DNA from: Fen-1308 sp035319125
GTDB taxonomy: Bacteria > Nitrospirota > Thermodesulfovibrionia > Thermodesulfovibrionales > Dissulfurispiraceae
Assembly (NCBI GenBank): GCA_035319125.1
Contig: DATHDG010000034.1
Location: 16,009-80,008 of the forward strand
Reading direction: 5' to 3'
DNA length: 64,000 nt
Shown here: in pieces, positions 15,677-23,614 of the stretch
Layout: the number at the start of each line of letters is the position of its first letter
Numbering within the stretch: position 1 is the stretch's first letter
Notes under the pieces: generated by a model
Told to the model about the DNA's origin: nothing
Seen by the model: the letters and a program-made list of their open reading frames with translations, nothing else
Databases searched by the model: none
Program-made: the position numbers and the translations under genes

Positions 15677-16961
15677 GGTTCGCACCGTCAGGCCCACCGG
15701 GGAACGTCATCCTGAAAACGGTCCCGCGCGAGGGGGCACTGTTTATTGATATTTTTCCTCCAAGGGCATCGGACAGCCTTTCAACTATGGCCAATCCAAG
15801 CCCCGTGCCGGTCGTCTTTGTCGTAAAAAAAGATTCGAAGGCGCGGGATACAGTTTCTTCGTCCATGCCTACTCCATTGTCACTAACTATTATAATTATT
15901 TCTGTACCGGACCTTTCAACGCTCACTTCGATAAGTCCTGCACCGCTGATCGCCTCGACCGAATTTCTGAGAATGTTAGCGAGAATCTGCTTTATTTTCT
16001 CCCTGTCGGAGAGCATTACCAGGTTCTGACGGATATTTTTTTGAATGCTTATGGACGCCATCTTCGCAGGCTCCGACTCCTGCAGCTGTCTTTCCACCTC
16101 ATCAACCAAATCGGCCACACTGAACTCATCCATCCTTATTTCCGAAGGTCTCGCGTACAGCAGGAGGTCCTCGGTCAGGCGTTCGAGGCGACGGGCTTCG
16201 CCTACTATTATGCCCAGTTCTGCATTCCCGCTGCCGCCCTTCTCGGAAAGATATTGCGCAAAGCCCTTTATGCTTCCAAGCGGATTTCTGATCTCATGTG
16301 CAAGAACAGCCGCCATTTCTCCGATCACTGCGAGCCTTTCCCGCTCGGCCATCTGAGCTGAAAGGGCCTCGGAGCGCTTCACCGCCCTGATGAAAAAGAC
16401 CCCCATTATCCAGATCGCAACCACTGCAGCGCCGATGCTCATAGCCTGAAGCCTTGCCTGCCGGATGATGTTCTCTGCAGGATATGGATGAAGGGCCAGC
16501 ATCAAGACCTTAACGGCATCACGCGCGTGTATCGGGTAGTTCAGCACAAAGACATCTTCGCCTGTCTTGAGCGTCATATACGCAAACACCGGTTTGTTCC
16601 CGTCAGCCGCAACCGCTATGCCGGCAGAGTCAACTCTCCGCCCCATCAGGTTCTCGTTGGAGTGGAGAAGTATCAAGCCGCTCCGGTCCAAAAGGGCCAT
16701 GAAGGCAATCCCGTCAAAGGACGCTTCGGTTATTATGTCCCTGAATATGTTCTCCTTCGGTTTCAGCTCTGTCAGCGAAGGCTCAAGGCTGGACGCGATT
16801 CCCAGCGCCTGCAGCCTGAGGGATTCATCGGCAGCAGCCACTGAGTTGCGGTAGATAATGATTGTGCTGACCAAAGTTGCAACAGATGCGGCGAACAAAA
16901 CGATTGCAAGATAGATGTGAGTTCGTTTAGGCTTGTATGCATGGCGTGCTTCTGCAAGCAT
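15669..16961 (-). CDS. ZraS-like membrane sensor histidine kinase
   Basis: A 430-residue kinase with two membrane helices (about 15-36 and 173-192) flanking a periplasmic sensor domain; its segment ALLDRSGLILLHSNENLMGR resembles the ZraS sensor. His222 lies in VLAHEIRNPLGSIKGFAQYL. N-box (ILANILRNSVEAI), G1 (DNGVGMDEE) and G2 (GTGLGLAIVERL) are intact. I start at ATG 16961, since the frame's first possible start overlaps the 3' end of amrS. No Shine-Dalgarno is seen; a TATAAT lies six nt before the ATG. It pairs with the overlapping regulator gene and probably senses periplasmic metal or envelope stress. Confidence 0.88.
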   Translation of the reverse strand: MLAEARHAYKPKRTHIYLAIVLFAASVATLVSTIIIYRNSVAAADESLRLQALGIASSLEPSLTELKPKENIFRDIITEASFDGIAFMALLDRSGLILLHSNENLMGRRVDSAGIAVAADGNKPVFAYMTLKTGEDVFVLNYPIHARDAVKVLMLALHPYPAENIIRQARLQAMSIGAAVVAIWIMGVFFIRAVKRSEALSAQMAERERLAVIGEMAAVLAHEIRNPLGSIKGFAQYLSEKGGSGNAELGIIVGEARRLERLTEDLLLYARPSEIRMDEFSVADLVDEVERQLQESEPAKMASISIQKNIRQNLVMLSDREKIKQILANILRNSVEAISGAGLIEVSVERSGTEIIIIVSDNGVGMDEETVSRAFESFFTTKTTGTGLGLAIVERLSDALGGKISINSAPSRGTVFRMTFPGGPDGANHE

Positions 16962-16967
16962 ACCTGA

Positions 16968-16973
16968 ATTATA
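16968..16973 (-). promoter_or_regulatory. -10 box just before the ZraS-like start
   Basis: TATAAT (16973-16968, minus strand) is followed by six nt and the ATG, in the context TATAATTCAGGTATG. Nearly the same string precedes mqnE. No matching -35 box. It may give a leaderless or near-leaderless transcript. Confidence 0.35.
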
Positions 16974-16998
16974 CACAAAAACTACCGAGACCGATGGT

Positions 16999-18009
16999 CT
17001 ATGGCAGTCCTCTTCCTTCAATAACTGCGCTGCAATGGGGACACTTCGAATCTTCAACTGCAACCGTCTTCAGAAAGAACCCAAGCCTTTCGACAAGCAG
17101 TTTTCCGCAAGAATGGCAGTATGTGTTTTCTCCACCCTCACCCGGCACATTGCCTTCGTAAACGTATTTGAGTCCCGCCGCGAGGCCTATCTCACGCGCA
17201 CGCTTCAAGGTGCTAACAGGCGTTCGTGGCCGGTCAAGCAAATTGTGGGTAGGGTGGAATTGAGTCACATGCCACGGGATGGCAGGATCAACCGACCCTA
17301 TAAACTCTGCCACCCACTGAAGGAATTCATCCGAATCATTGAGGGTTGGAATGATAAGGGTTGTAATCTCGACCCAGACGCCAAGGTCTTTCATCAGTTT
17401 TATGGTGTCGAGCACCGGCTGAAGGCGCGCCCCCGCGACCTTTTTATAGAAATTATCATCTCCCTTCAGATCAATATTGTTGGCATCCAGATAAGGAGCG
17501 ACAACCCGTGTTGCAATTGGCGAAGTGTACCCGTTGCTGACAAAGACGTTCCTAATGCCCCTCTTGTGCGCCAGCCGCGCGCAATCGTAGGCGAACTCCA
17601 TGAATATAGTAGGCTCTGTATATGTATATGAAATGCTCAGACAGCCGGATAATTCGGCTTCCGTCACTACCTGTTCCGGCGTCATGTTGTTGCCTGGTAT
17701 GCCGGGATGCAGTTTCGGATAATCCGAAATATCATAGTTCTGACAATGAAGGCATCTGAAATTACATCCTACAGTTGCAATAGAATAGGACTTCGAACCG
17801 GGATAGAAATGAAAAAGCGGTTTCTTCTCAATCGGATCAACGTGACGCGCTACGACCCGTCCATATACCAGGGTGTTTAAGACCCCGTTATTGTTTTCCC
17901 TGACAGCGCAGATACCACGCTTGCCTTCCGGTATCGTGCAGTATTGACAGCAGAGATGGCACTTAACTTTGCCGTCGCCAATCTTGTCATAAAACATAGC
18001 CTCTTTCAT
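16999..18009 (-). CDS. amrS: AmmeMemoRadiSam system radical SAM enzyme (AmrS)
   Basis: A 336-residue radical SAM protein. The cluster motif is Cys82-x3-Cys86-x2-Cys89 (CNFRCLHC). An N-terminal cysteine group (Cys17, 20, 21, 24, 34; KCHLCCQYCTIPEGKRGIC) marks the AmrS/PflA-like family, and the C-terminus has a zinc ribbon (YCHSC ... CPHC). The YSIATVGCNF and HVTQFHPTH strings fit AmrS. The partner genes amrA and amrB of this widely conserved, functionally obscure system are not in the window. It precedes the ZraS-like kinase by 37 nt on the same strand; a functional link is not evident. Confidence 0.92.
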   Translation of the reverse strand: MKEAMFYDKIGDGKVKCHLCCQYCTIPEGKRGICAVRENNNGVLNTLVYGRVVARHVDPIEKKPLFHFYPGSKSYSIATVGCNFRCLHCQNYDISDYPKLHPGIPGNNMTPEQVVTEAELSGCLSISYTYTEPTIFMEFAYDCARLAHKRGIRNVFVSNGYTSPIATRVVAPYLDANNIDLKGDDNFYKKVAGARLQPVLDTIKLMKDLGVWVEITTLIIPTLNDSDEFLQWVAEFIGSVDPAIPWHVTQFHPTHNLLDRPRTPVSTLKRAREIGLAAGLKYVYEGNVPGEGGENTYCHSCGKLLVERLGFFLKTVAVEDSKCPHCSAVIEGRGLP

Positions 18010-18110
18010 AAATGCCCCTCTTGGTCTATGTCTAAATGATATCAGGGCCTGGAATAAGCGACAAGAGCATGGCTTATGTCATAGGAAAAATTGAGACAAA
18101 GAGGCTATAG

Positions 18111-18404
18111 CTAGAACGACGCCTCCTTGCGCGCTGAATCAGACTTTGACGATTTGGCTTTAGTAGTGATTTTGTCTGCCGTCTTATCACGAGAGTCCGT
18201 TTTCGATTCTCTGACAACAGCTTTTCTCCTCACCGCTGTGCGAGCCTTTGCTTTTTTTGCGACTGAAGGCTGATCTGCAGCAAGTCTGGTACAAACAATT
18301 CTTTCCGCTTCCAACCAGTTATCGAGTTCTCTACCTGGAACACACCCACTTTTCAGGTAAATCTCATAAGCTATCTGCTCAATCTCACGCCTGTTGTCCA
18401 TCAT
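18111..18404 (-). CDS. DUF2934 protein with Lys/Ala-rich tail
   Basis: A 97-residue protein. The N-terminal 40 residues hold the DUF2934 motif: IEQIAYEIYLKSGCVPGRELDNWLEAE. The remaining half is a low-complexity basic tail rich in Lys, Ala, Ser and Thr (KKAKARTAVRRKAVV), similar to histone-H1-like tails, so DNA or RNA binding is plausible. ATG 18404 is chosen because GGAGG lies 5 nt before it; an in-frame TTG at 18422 overlaps that site. It stands alone, between amrS and a 384-nt gene-free stretch. Function is unknown. Confidence 0.85.
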   Translation of the reverse strand: MMDNRREIEQIAYEIYLKSGCVPGRELDNWLEAERIVCTRLAADQPSVAKKAKARTAVRRKAVVRESKTDSRDKTADKITTKAKSSKSDSARKEASF

Positions 18405-18788
18405 ACATGCCTCCTCACACAAACTACTTCAATTCATAGTGCGCCAGTGATAACGCATATTGACCCCTGAAATTGACAACGCTCTTATTTGCACCCAAAA
18501 GCACTATGGACATCCTGCGCGGTCAATCGCTATACATATATACTTCATATCATATAGCGCCAATCAATGATAACGAAATACTTGTTTTGCTGATTTTTGT
18601 GTAGGGAAAAAGATTACAGATTTAGCATTGCTTCTTATGACCGATGAAGACAAACCGTGAGTTTCGCTGACAGATGAAAAAATCGCCAGTTCTCAACCAG
18701 CACAAACTGAGTTTGTCGGCTACGTGACAGAATAGTAGGTCTGCAAAAAAAGTATCGGCAGCACTGGAAGGGTTCATATCTCATAATG
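18405..18788. other. Gene-free stretch between DUF2934 and the Sec-glutaredoxin
   Basis: About 384 nt without a convincing gene. It contains AT-rich runs (CTATACATATATAC near 18530) and stops in all frames. A short plus-strand frame beginning ATGACCGATGAAGAC near 18639 is interrupted by TGA and ends after 32 codons; I do not regard it as coding. The leftward part presumably holds the DUF2934 promoter. No terminator, tRNA or repeat was recognised. Confidence 0.5.
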
Positions 18789-19352
18789 TTATGTGCGCTG
18801 TCTTGCTCTTACTGCATCATCAATAGCTTCCGGACTGAATCCTCTGAGTATGATACCCTCAACATCTATGAGCGGCACCCCGCTGCGGCCACCGCTTTTT
18901 GAGAGCATTTCAGATCGTGCTGAGGCGTCGCGCTCAATATTGAACTCTGTAAGATCCACTCCCATAGATTGAAGGTGCGACCGCGCCTTGGTGCAATAGG
19001 GTCACCAGTCAGTCATGTACATTACAACCTTTATATCTTTAATTGAGCGGAGCTTTGGCTCCTCCTTTACCGGAGGATGTGGTTCGGCAGCAAGCTGTCT
19101 TGTATTTGATGGTTCGCCTTGTGTTGCCGGCTTAGCGGGCTGCGGAGGCGGAGGAGCAGGCATAGTAACTTGCCTGTCAGCCTGCTGAGCATCAGGCGGA
19201 TAAGGATTCACTGGAATCTTCTTAGGCTCTTTAGAGGTTGCAACCGTCGGTACGGCATTTTCACCTTTTGGCAGAATTTTAGTCACAAGCATATACGTGG
19301 AGTACGCCAATGCAATTACTAGTGAGACAATTATTACATTCACAGCTTTCAT
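18789..19352 (-). CDS. Membrane-anchored selenocysteine-containing glutaredoxin (TGA = Sec117)
   Basis: The frame reads 116 residues from ATG 19352 to a TGA at 19004-19002 and then continues in the same frame for 70 more codons to TAA at 18791-18789, giving 187 aa. Order: a membrane helix (about 4-25), a Pro-rich linker (MPAPPPPQPAKPA), then a glutaredoxin fold: VVMYMTDW-Sec-PYC-TKAR, followed by SGVPLIDVEG and ILRGFSPEAI, the cis-Pro glutathione-binding region. The TGA sits exactly at the first Cys of the CPYC active site, leaving UxxC with Cys120. A SECIS-like hairpin follows. The ATG overlaps the smpB stop (TAATG). selB is at 33798. The alternative, a nonsense mutation, is less likely given the exact position. 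It probably reduces disulfides or glutathionylated partners at the membrane. Confidence 0.88.
18972..18989 (-). promoter_or_regulatory. SECIS-like hairpin directing Sec insertion in the glutaredoxin mRNA
   Basis: In the mRNA, the segment AAGGCGCGGUCGCACCUU begins 13 nt after the UGA. AAGG pairs with CCUU and GC with GC, around one C-A mismatch, closing a GGUC loop. The loop begins 20 nt after the UGA, almost the same place and sequence as the AGGUCU loop of the E. coli fdhF SECIS, whose loop binds SelB. The stem is short, so the fit is good rather than perfect. Confidence 0.65.
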
Positions 19353-19801
19353 TATTGCTTCCGGCCCTTCATCGCCTTTTCGATTTCGCGGTTTGCTTCG
19401 CGCTCCTTTATAGATTCCCGCTTTTCAAACTCTCTCTTGCCTTTGGCTAAACCAACTTCGACTTTGGCATTTCCATCTTTAAAGTATATCTTCAGCGGAA
19501 CCAATGTGTATCCTTTCTGCATAATCTTGCCTTGAAGCCGCACAATCTCTTTCTTATGGAGCAGAAGCTTTCTTGTTCTCAGAGGGTCGTGATTCATAAT
19601 ATTGCCATGGCTATATGGACTGATGTGGCAGTTAAGAAGGAATGCTTCTGAATCCTTGATCAGTGCATAACTGTCTTTCAGATTGGCCTTGCCCTCTCTA
19701 AGGGACTTAACTTCCGTACCGACAAGTGACATGCCAGCTTCTAAAACCTCTTCTATGGAATAATCGTGGTAGGCCTTCCTGTTCTGACAGACCAGCTTCA
19801 T
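19352..19801 (-). CDS. smpB: SsrA-binding protein SmpB
   Basis: Partner of tmRNA in rescuing stalled ribosomes. A 149-residue OB-fold protein with the family signatures NRKAYHDY, GTEVKSLREGKANLKDSY, FLLNCHISPYSHGN and HDPLRTRKLLLHK, and a basic C-terminal tail (KGKREFEKRESIKERE) that enters the ribosomal A site. ATG 19801 is used; it lies five nt after a TATAAT with no Shine-Dalgarno. Its stop overlaps the start of the glutaredoxin gene by one base, so that gene is translationally coupled. The ssrA RNA gene was not seen nearby. Confidence 0.97.
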   Translation of the reverse strand: MKLVCQNRKAYHDYSIEEVLEAGMSLVGTEVKSLREGKANLKDSYALIKDSEAFLLNCHISPYSHGNIMNHDPLRTRKLLLHKKEIVRLQGKIMQKGYTLVPLKIYFKDGNAKVEVGLAKGKREFEKRESIKEREANREIEKAMKGRKQ

Positions 19802-19806
19802 CAATC

Positions 19807-19815
19807 ATTATAGCA
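19807..19815 (-). promoter_or_regulatory. Extended -10 promoter for smpB
   Basis: On the minus strand, TGC directly precedes TATAAT (19812-19807), only 5 nt before the smpB ATG, so the start of transcription falls at or next to the start codon. No Shine-Dalgarno is present. Confidence 0.5.
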
Positions 19816-19858
19816 CAGCGAGTTAGATCGTCCCTTCATTTAATCGGCCTGTATCGTA

Positions 19859-19864
19859 TATAAT
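19859..19864 (+). promoter_or_regulatory. -10 box for the lipoprotein gene
   Basis: TATAAT at 19859-19864, 30 nt before ATG 19895, divergent from the smpB promoter. The -35 region (TTCATT) is weak. Confidence 0.4.
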
Positions 19865-19894
19865 CATCCCATTATTCATTTGGAGGTGACCTAT

Positions 19895-20317
19895 ATGAAA
19901 CGCTTGCTTGCCCTGAGTTTGATATTATTGGTCTTCGCAACGGCTTGCGGAAAGAAAGAGGTCAAGAAAGTTTCATCAGATTCAAGACTGACAACCGAAG
20001 CTTTCGAAGTGGCAGACAAGATAAAAGATGCATATCTGAAAAATGACGCGACGACGATGGAGAGATATGTGACCAGGGATGGGTATATCAGTATTTCGAA
20101 TGCGAGAAAAAATTTCGACTCAGCAGAACTCAATTTTACCCCAATGCTGGTCGAAATATATGGCGACACAGTCCATCTCTACATCTCGTGGAACGGCACA
20201 TGGAAAAAAGGTCGCACTATTTTTGAAGACAGAGGCCTCGCTGATTTCGTCATGAAAGAAAAGCCGCTGAGACTGGATGAAATATTGCGAGAAAATCCAT
20301 TCAGCAGGCCGGAATAG
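19895..20317 (+). CDS. Small lipoprotein, NTF2-like body, function unknown
   Basis: A 140-residue lipoprotein: signal LLALSLILLVFATAC with lipobox Cys near residue 17, then a charged linker (KKEVKKVSS). The body (AFEVADKIKDAYLKNDATTMERYVTRDGY ... VHLYISWNGTW) resembles the NTF2/SnoaL-like fold, with an alpha helix followed by curved sheet strands; this fold assignment is inference. ATG 19895 is preceded by the strong site GGAGGTGA. It is monocistronic and convergent with aat. I cannot name a family or role. Confidence 0.78.
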   Translation: MKRLLALSLILLVFATACGKKEVKKVSSDSRLTTEAFEVADKIKDAYLKNDATTMERYVTRDGYISISNARKNFDSAELNFTPMLVEIYGDTVHLYISWNGTWKKGRTIFEDRGLADFVMKEKPLRLDEILRENPFSRPE

Positions 20318-20348
20318 CATCGCTGAAAGGCATGCACAGCTTGCTCTC

Positions 20349-20999
20349 TTACGTAAGCGCTGTTTTCAGCAACTTCAGAAATTCCACGCGCGGGATTTCG
20401 CGAGCTCCAAAGCTCATTAGATGATGAGTTGTAACTTGGCAGTCTATAAGCTGAAATCCGTCTTGCATAAGATTTTCTACCAAATGCACAAATGCAACTT
20501 TTGATGCATTATCTCGCAGAGAAAACATAGACTCTCCAAAAAAGGCTCTGCCTAGCGCTATGCCGTAAAGGCCTCCCGCTAATTCATTATTCAGCCATGC
20601 TTCAACAGAGTGAGCATATCCAGCCGCATGAAGCTCAATGTATGCTGATTTCATTTCATCAGTAATCCACGTGCCATCCTCATTATTGCGGCGCTTGCGG
20701 GCACAGCCATGTATTACCTGCTCGAACGCCTGATTCATAGTAATTGCAAATATGCCTCTTTTGATTGTTTGTTTTAGGCTGCGGCTGATCTTAAGTTCAT
20801 TTGGGAATAAGACAAGTCGCGGATCAGGAGACCACCAGAGAATAGGATAGTCATCAGAGTACCATGGGAATATGCCCATCGAATACGCAAGTAGCAGCCT
20901 TTCAACTCTCAAATCTCCGCCTACCGCAAGAAGGCCGTCACTTTCGGCAAAATCCGGCGGTGGGAATATAAGGTCATCAGTAAGATGGAAAACAGGCAC
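20349..20999 (-). CDS. aat: Leucyl/phenylalanyl-tRNA-protein transferase
   Basis: Adds Leu or Phe to proteins with N-terminal Arg or Lys, creating N-degrons read by ClpS. At 216 aa it is full length and shows FPPPDFAESDGLLAVGGDL, GIFPWY, ILWWSPDPR, TWITDEM, HSVEAW and GGLYGIALGRAFFGESMFS. A GTG start at 20999 is used; it overlaps the clpA stop by one base. The order clpS-clpA-aat forms one coupled operon, so recruiting, unfolding and tagging functions of the N-degron pathway are co-expressed. Confidence 0.96.
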   Translation of the reverse strand: MPVFHLTDDLIFPPPDFAESDGLLAVGGDLRVERLLLAYSMGIFPWYSDDYPILWWSPDPRLVLFPNELKISRSLKQTIKRGIFAITMNQAFEQVIHGCARKRRNNEDGTWITDEMKSAYIELHAAGYAHSVEAWLNNELAGGLYGIALGRAFFGESMFSLRDNASKVAFVHLVENLMQDGFQLIDCQVTTHHLMSFGAREIPRVEFLKLLKTALT

Positions 21000-23278
21000 T
21001 ATGAGTAAGTAAAGTCCAGACGCCCTTCTTTAAGACCGATGCTGACAGTTCCACCCTTCTTGAGTCTGCCGAACAGAAGTTCTTCGGACAAAACATCTTT
21101 TATCTCTGTCTGCATCAGCCTTGAGAGCGGCCTGGCGCCATAGCGGGCATCATATCCTTTATCGGCCAACCAATCTCTGGCCTCATCGGAAAGAACGATT
21201 TTTATCCTCTTCTGCGTGAGCTGACGGTCAAGCTCACCAATGAATTTGTCGACAACTCTTTTCATAATTAACGCGTCAAGCGAATTGAAGGCGATGATCG
21301 CGTCCAGCCTGTTCCTGAATTCAGGGTTGAAGAGTTTAGTGATCGCCTCTCCACTCTTGGCATTTACATCACGGCTCCTGTCCCCGAATCCAATTGATCC
21401 CTTGTCCATCTCCTTGGCGCCTGCGTTGGAAGTCATGATCAGGATAACGTTGCGAAAATCCGCCTTCTTGCCGTTATTGTCCGTAAGAGTGGCATAGTCC
21501 ATCACCTGTAAAAGTATGCTAAAAATATCCGGATGCGCCTTCTCGATCTCATCCATAAGCAGCACTGAATAAGGATGTTTCCGTATGGCGTCAGTTAATA
21601 AGCCACCCTGGTCGAATCCAACGTAACCTGGAGGTGCACCGATCAGCCTTGCAACAGCATGCTTCTCCATGTACTCGCTCATGTCAAAGCGATTGAAAGC
21701 AATCCCAAGGACTGCGGCCACCTGCTTGCAGACTTCTGTCTTTCCAACTCCTGTCGGGCCAGTGAAGAGAAATGAACCTATAGGTCTTTCAGGTGCTCCC
21801 AGGCCGGCACGTGATCGCTTAATAGCAGCCACCAGCGAATGAATAGCGTTATCTTGACCAAATACTGCCAGTTTGAGCTCGTTTTCCAAGTGTCTCAACT
21901 TTTCAGTATCCGAAGCCGAAATATTCCTTGTGGGCACCTTGGCAATACCAGCTACTATGCCCTCAATGTCGCGTACGCTAATAACTGTACGGACCTTTTC
22001 ACGCTCCGCCAGTTTAAGTGTCGCCCCGGCTTCATCAATCACATCTATAGCCTTGTCGGGTAAATACTTGTCGCTTATGTGTTTTGCTGAAAGTTCTGCT
22101 GCCGCCCTTATCGCACCGTCCGAATACGATACACCATGAAACCCTTCGTAATAGGGACTCAGACCTTTCAGAATTTCTATCGTCTCATCAATGGTAGGTT
22201 CATTGATTTCTATCTTCTGAAAACGCCTCGAAAGAGCCCTGTCCTTTTCGAAATGATTCTTATATTCCTCATATGTGCTGGCTCCGATACAACGCAATCT
22301 CCCGGAATTAAGCACCGGCTTCAGAATATTGGATGCATCCATTGAACCGCCGCTTGTAGCTCCAGCGCCAACAATGGTATGAATCTCGTCGATGAAGAGT
22401 ATCGCACCTGCGATATTCTCCAGTTCCTTTATTGTTGATTTAAGTCTAGCCTCAAAATCGCCACGGTACTTGGTGCCGGCCAGTAGCGCTCCCATATCAA
22501 GAGAGAATATGCCGGATTTCTTCAGTGCTGCTGGAACCTCTCCCATATGTATTTTCAGGGCAAGCCCTTCCACTATAGCAGTCTTGCCGACGCCCGGCTC
22601 TCCTACCATAACAATATTGTTCTTCCGACGCCTGCAGAGCACTTGGATCGTCCGTTTGATTTCAGGCAGACGCCCAACAAGCGGGTCGATGCCGCCTTCC
22701 GCCGCCCGCTCAACAAGATTGACTGTGAATTGCTTGAGAGGATCTCTGGTGTGCTGTTTTTTATGTTCAGATTTTGGAATTTCTGATTCATGCGGACAGA
22801 TATGTTCTTCAGGCTTTTCATTAGAAGCTTCTTTCTCATCACTAAACGCGCCGGGCATCCCGTGAGAAACAAACTCCAGTACTGACAAGCGAGAAATACC
22901 TTCCTTTTCCAGGAAATACGCGCCATGAGAGTCATCTTCCAAAAATAGCGCAGCTAATATATCACCTGCATCGACCTCATTTTTTTCAGCGGACTCAATA
23001 TGATTAAGCGCCCTTTGTATCACTCGCTGAAAGGATATCGTCGGCAACGGATTAGCATTGCTATTATCAGGCAGGAGAGGCACATGCTGATCGAAAAAAT
23101 TCTCCAGAGCTGCTTTAAGCCTCAACACGTTGCCTCCGCAGCCGGTTATGATATCAATGCCGGTTTCGTCGTGAATGACTGCAAAAAGCAGATGCTCGGC
23201 TGTCAAATATTCATGCCGCTTACCCTTAGCGTCTTTAATAATTGCATCAAGTGTTATGCCCAGCTCTTTATTTATCAT
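20999..23278 (-). CDS. clpA: ATP-dependent Clp protease ATP-binding subunit ClpA
   Basis: A 759-residue unfoldase. After the Clp N-domain (first about 150 residues) and a charged linker come two AAA+ modules with Walker A GEPGVGKT and GPTGVGKT, and Walker B motifs ILFIDEIHT and VLLMDEIEKA. There is no ClpB-type middle coiled coil. The ClpP-binding loop IGF (KGSIGFGDR) is present. ATG 23278 is chosen: GGAG lies 6 nt upstream and it overlaps the clpS stop by 4 nt. It works with ClpS and ClpP; clpP is not in the window. Confidence 0.96.
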   Translation of the reverse strand: MINKELGITLDAIIKDAKGKRHEYLTAEHLLFAVIHDETGIDIITGCGGNVLRLKAALENFFDQHVPLLPDNSNANPLPTISFQRVIQRALNHIESAEKNEVDAGDILAALFLEDDSHGAYFLEKEGISRLSVLEFVSHGMPGAFSDEKEASNEKPEEHICPHESEIPKSEHKKQHTRDPLKQFTVNLVERAAEGGIDPLVGRLPEIKRTIQVLCRRRKNNIVMVGEPGVGKTAIVEGLALKIHMGEVPAALKKSGIFSLDMGALLAGTKYRGDFEARLKSTIKELENIAGAILFIDEIHTIVGAGATSGGSMDASNILKPVLNSGRLRCIGASTYEEYKNHFEKDRALSRRFQKIEINEPTIDETIEILKGLSPYYEGFHGVSYSDGAIRAAAELSAKHISDKYLPDKAIDVIDEAGATLKLAEREKVRTVISVRDIEGIVAGIAKVPTRNISASDTEKLRHLENELKLAVFGQDNAIHSLVAAIKRSRAGLGAPERPIGSFLFTGPTGVGKTEVCKQVAAVLGIAFNRFDMSEYMEKHAVARLIGAPPGYVGFDQGGLLTDAIRKHPYSVLLMDEIEKAHPDIFSILLQVMDYATLTDNNGKKADFRNVILIMTSNAGAKEMDKGSIGFGDRSRDVNAKSGEAITKLFNPEFRNRLDAIIAFNSLDALIMKRVVDKFIGELDRQLTQKRIKIVLSDEARDWLADKGYDARYGARPLSRLMQTEIKDVLSEELLFGRLKKGGTVSIGLKEGRLDFTYS

Positions 23279-23586
23279 TCTTTCTCCATAATGCATTTAA
23301 GCGGGTAACCGTTTTTTCTCGCTGTGCCGTGGACTGCTGAAAGTTTGGTTTCTGCGATTTCGCGTGTATAGACTCCACATATGCCAGAGCCCTTCTTGTG
23401 AACGCTTAACATGATTTGCACCGCTTCTGCTGCCGGCTTGCTGAATATCGTTTCCAGGACATGTATAACAAATTCCATGGTCGTGTAATCATCGTTCAGA
23501 AGGATGACCCTGTATAATGAGGGCTCCCTTGTTTCGTGCCTGCTCCTTACCCGGATATCTTCGCCTAATTTTGTTCCATCACTCAT
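23275..23586 (-). CDS. clpS: ClpS adaptor protein
   Basis: A 103-residue adaptor that delivers N-degron substrates to ClpA. The core is typical: YRVILLNDDYTTMEFVI, the substrate-pocket residues in VLETIFSKPAAEAVQIM, VHKKGSGICGVYTREIAETK. I start at Met 23586; an in-frame TTG at 23604 lies upstream, and neither has a clear Shine-Dalgarno. The stop overlaps clpA. It lies 28 nt after an FmdB zinc-ribbon gene. Confidence 0.95.
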   Translation of the reverse strand: MSDGTKLGEDIRVRSRHETREPSLYRVILLNDDYTTMEFVIHVLETIFSKPAAEAVQIMLSVHKKGSGICGVYTREIAETKLSAVHGTARKNGYPLKCIMEKE

Positions 23587-23614
23587 AATGTAAATAGGCA
23601 GCAATCAATCCATA

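Noticed and set aside
16933..17631. 232-codon plus-strand frame antisense to amrS
   Set aside because: It is a mirror of the amrS coding region with no ribosome site and unnatural composition.
18639..18740. Short plus-strand frame with an internal TGA in the gap next to the selenoprotein
   Set aside because: Only 32 codons, no recognisable protein, no ribosome site, and the internal TGA shows no SECIS-like hairpin. Chance is the simpler explanation.
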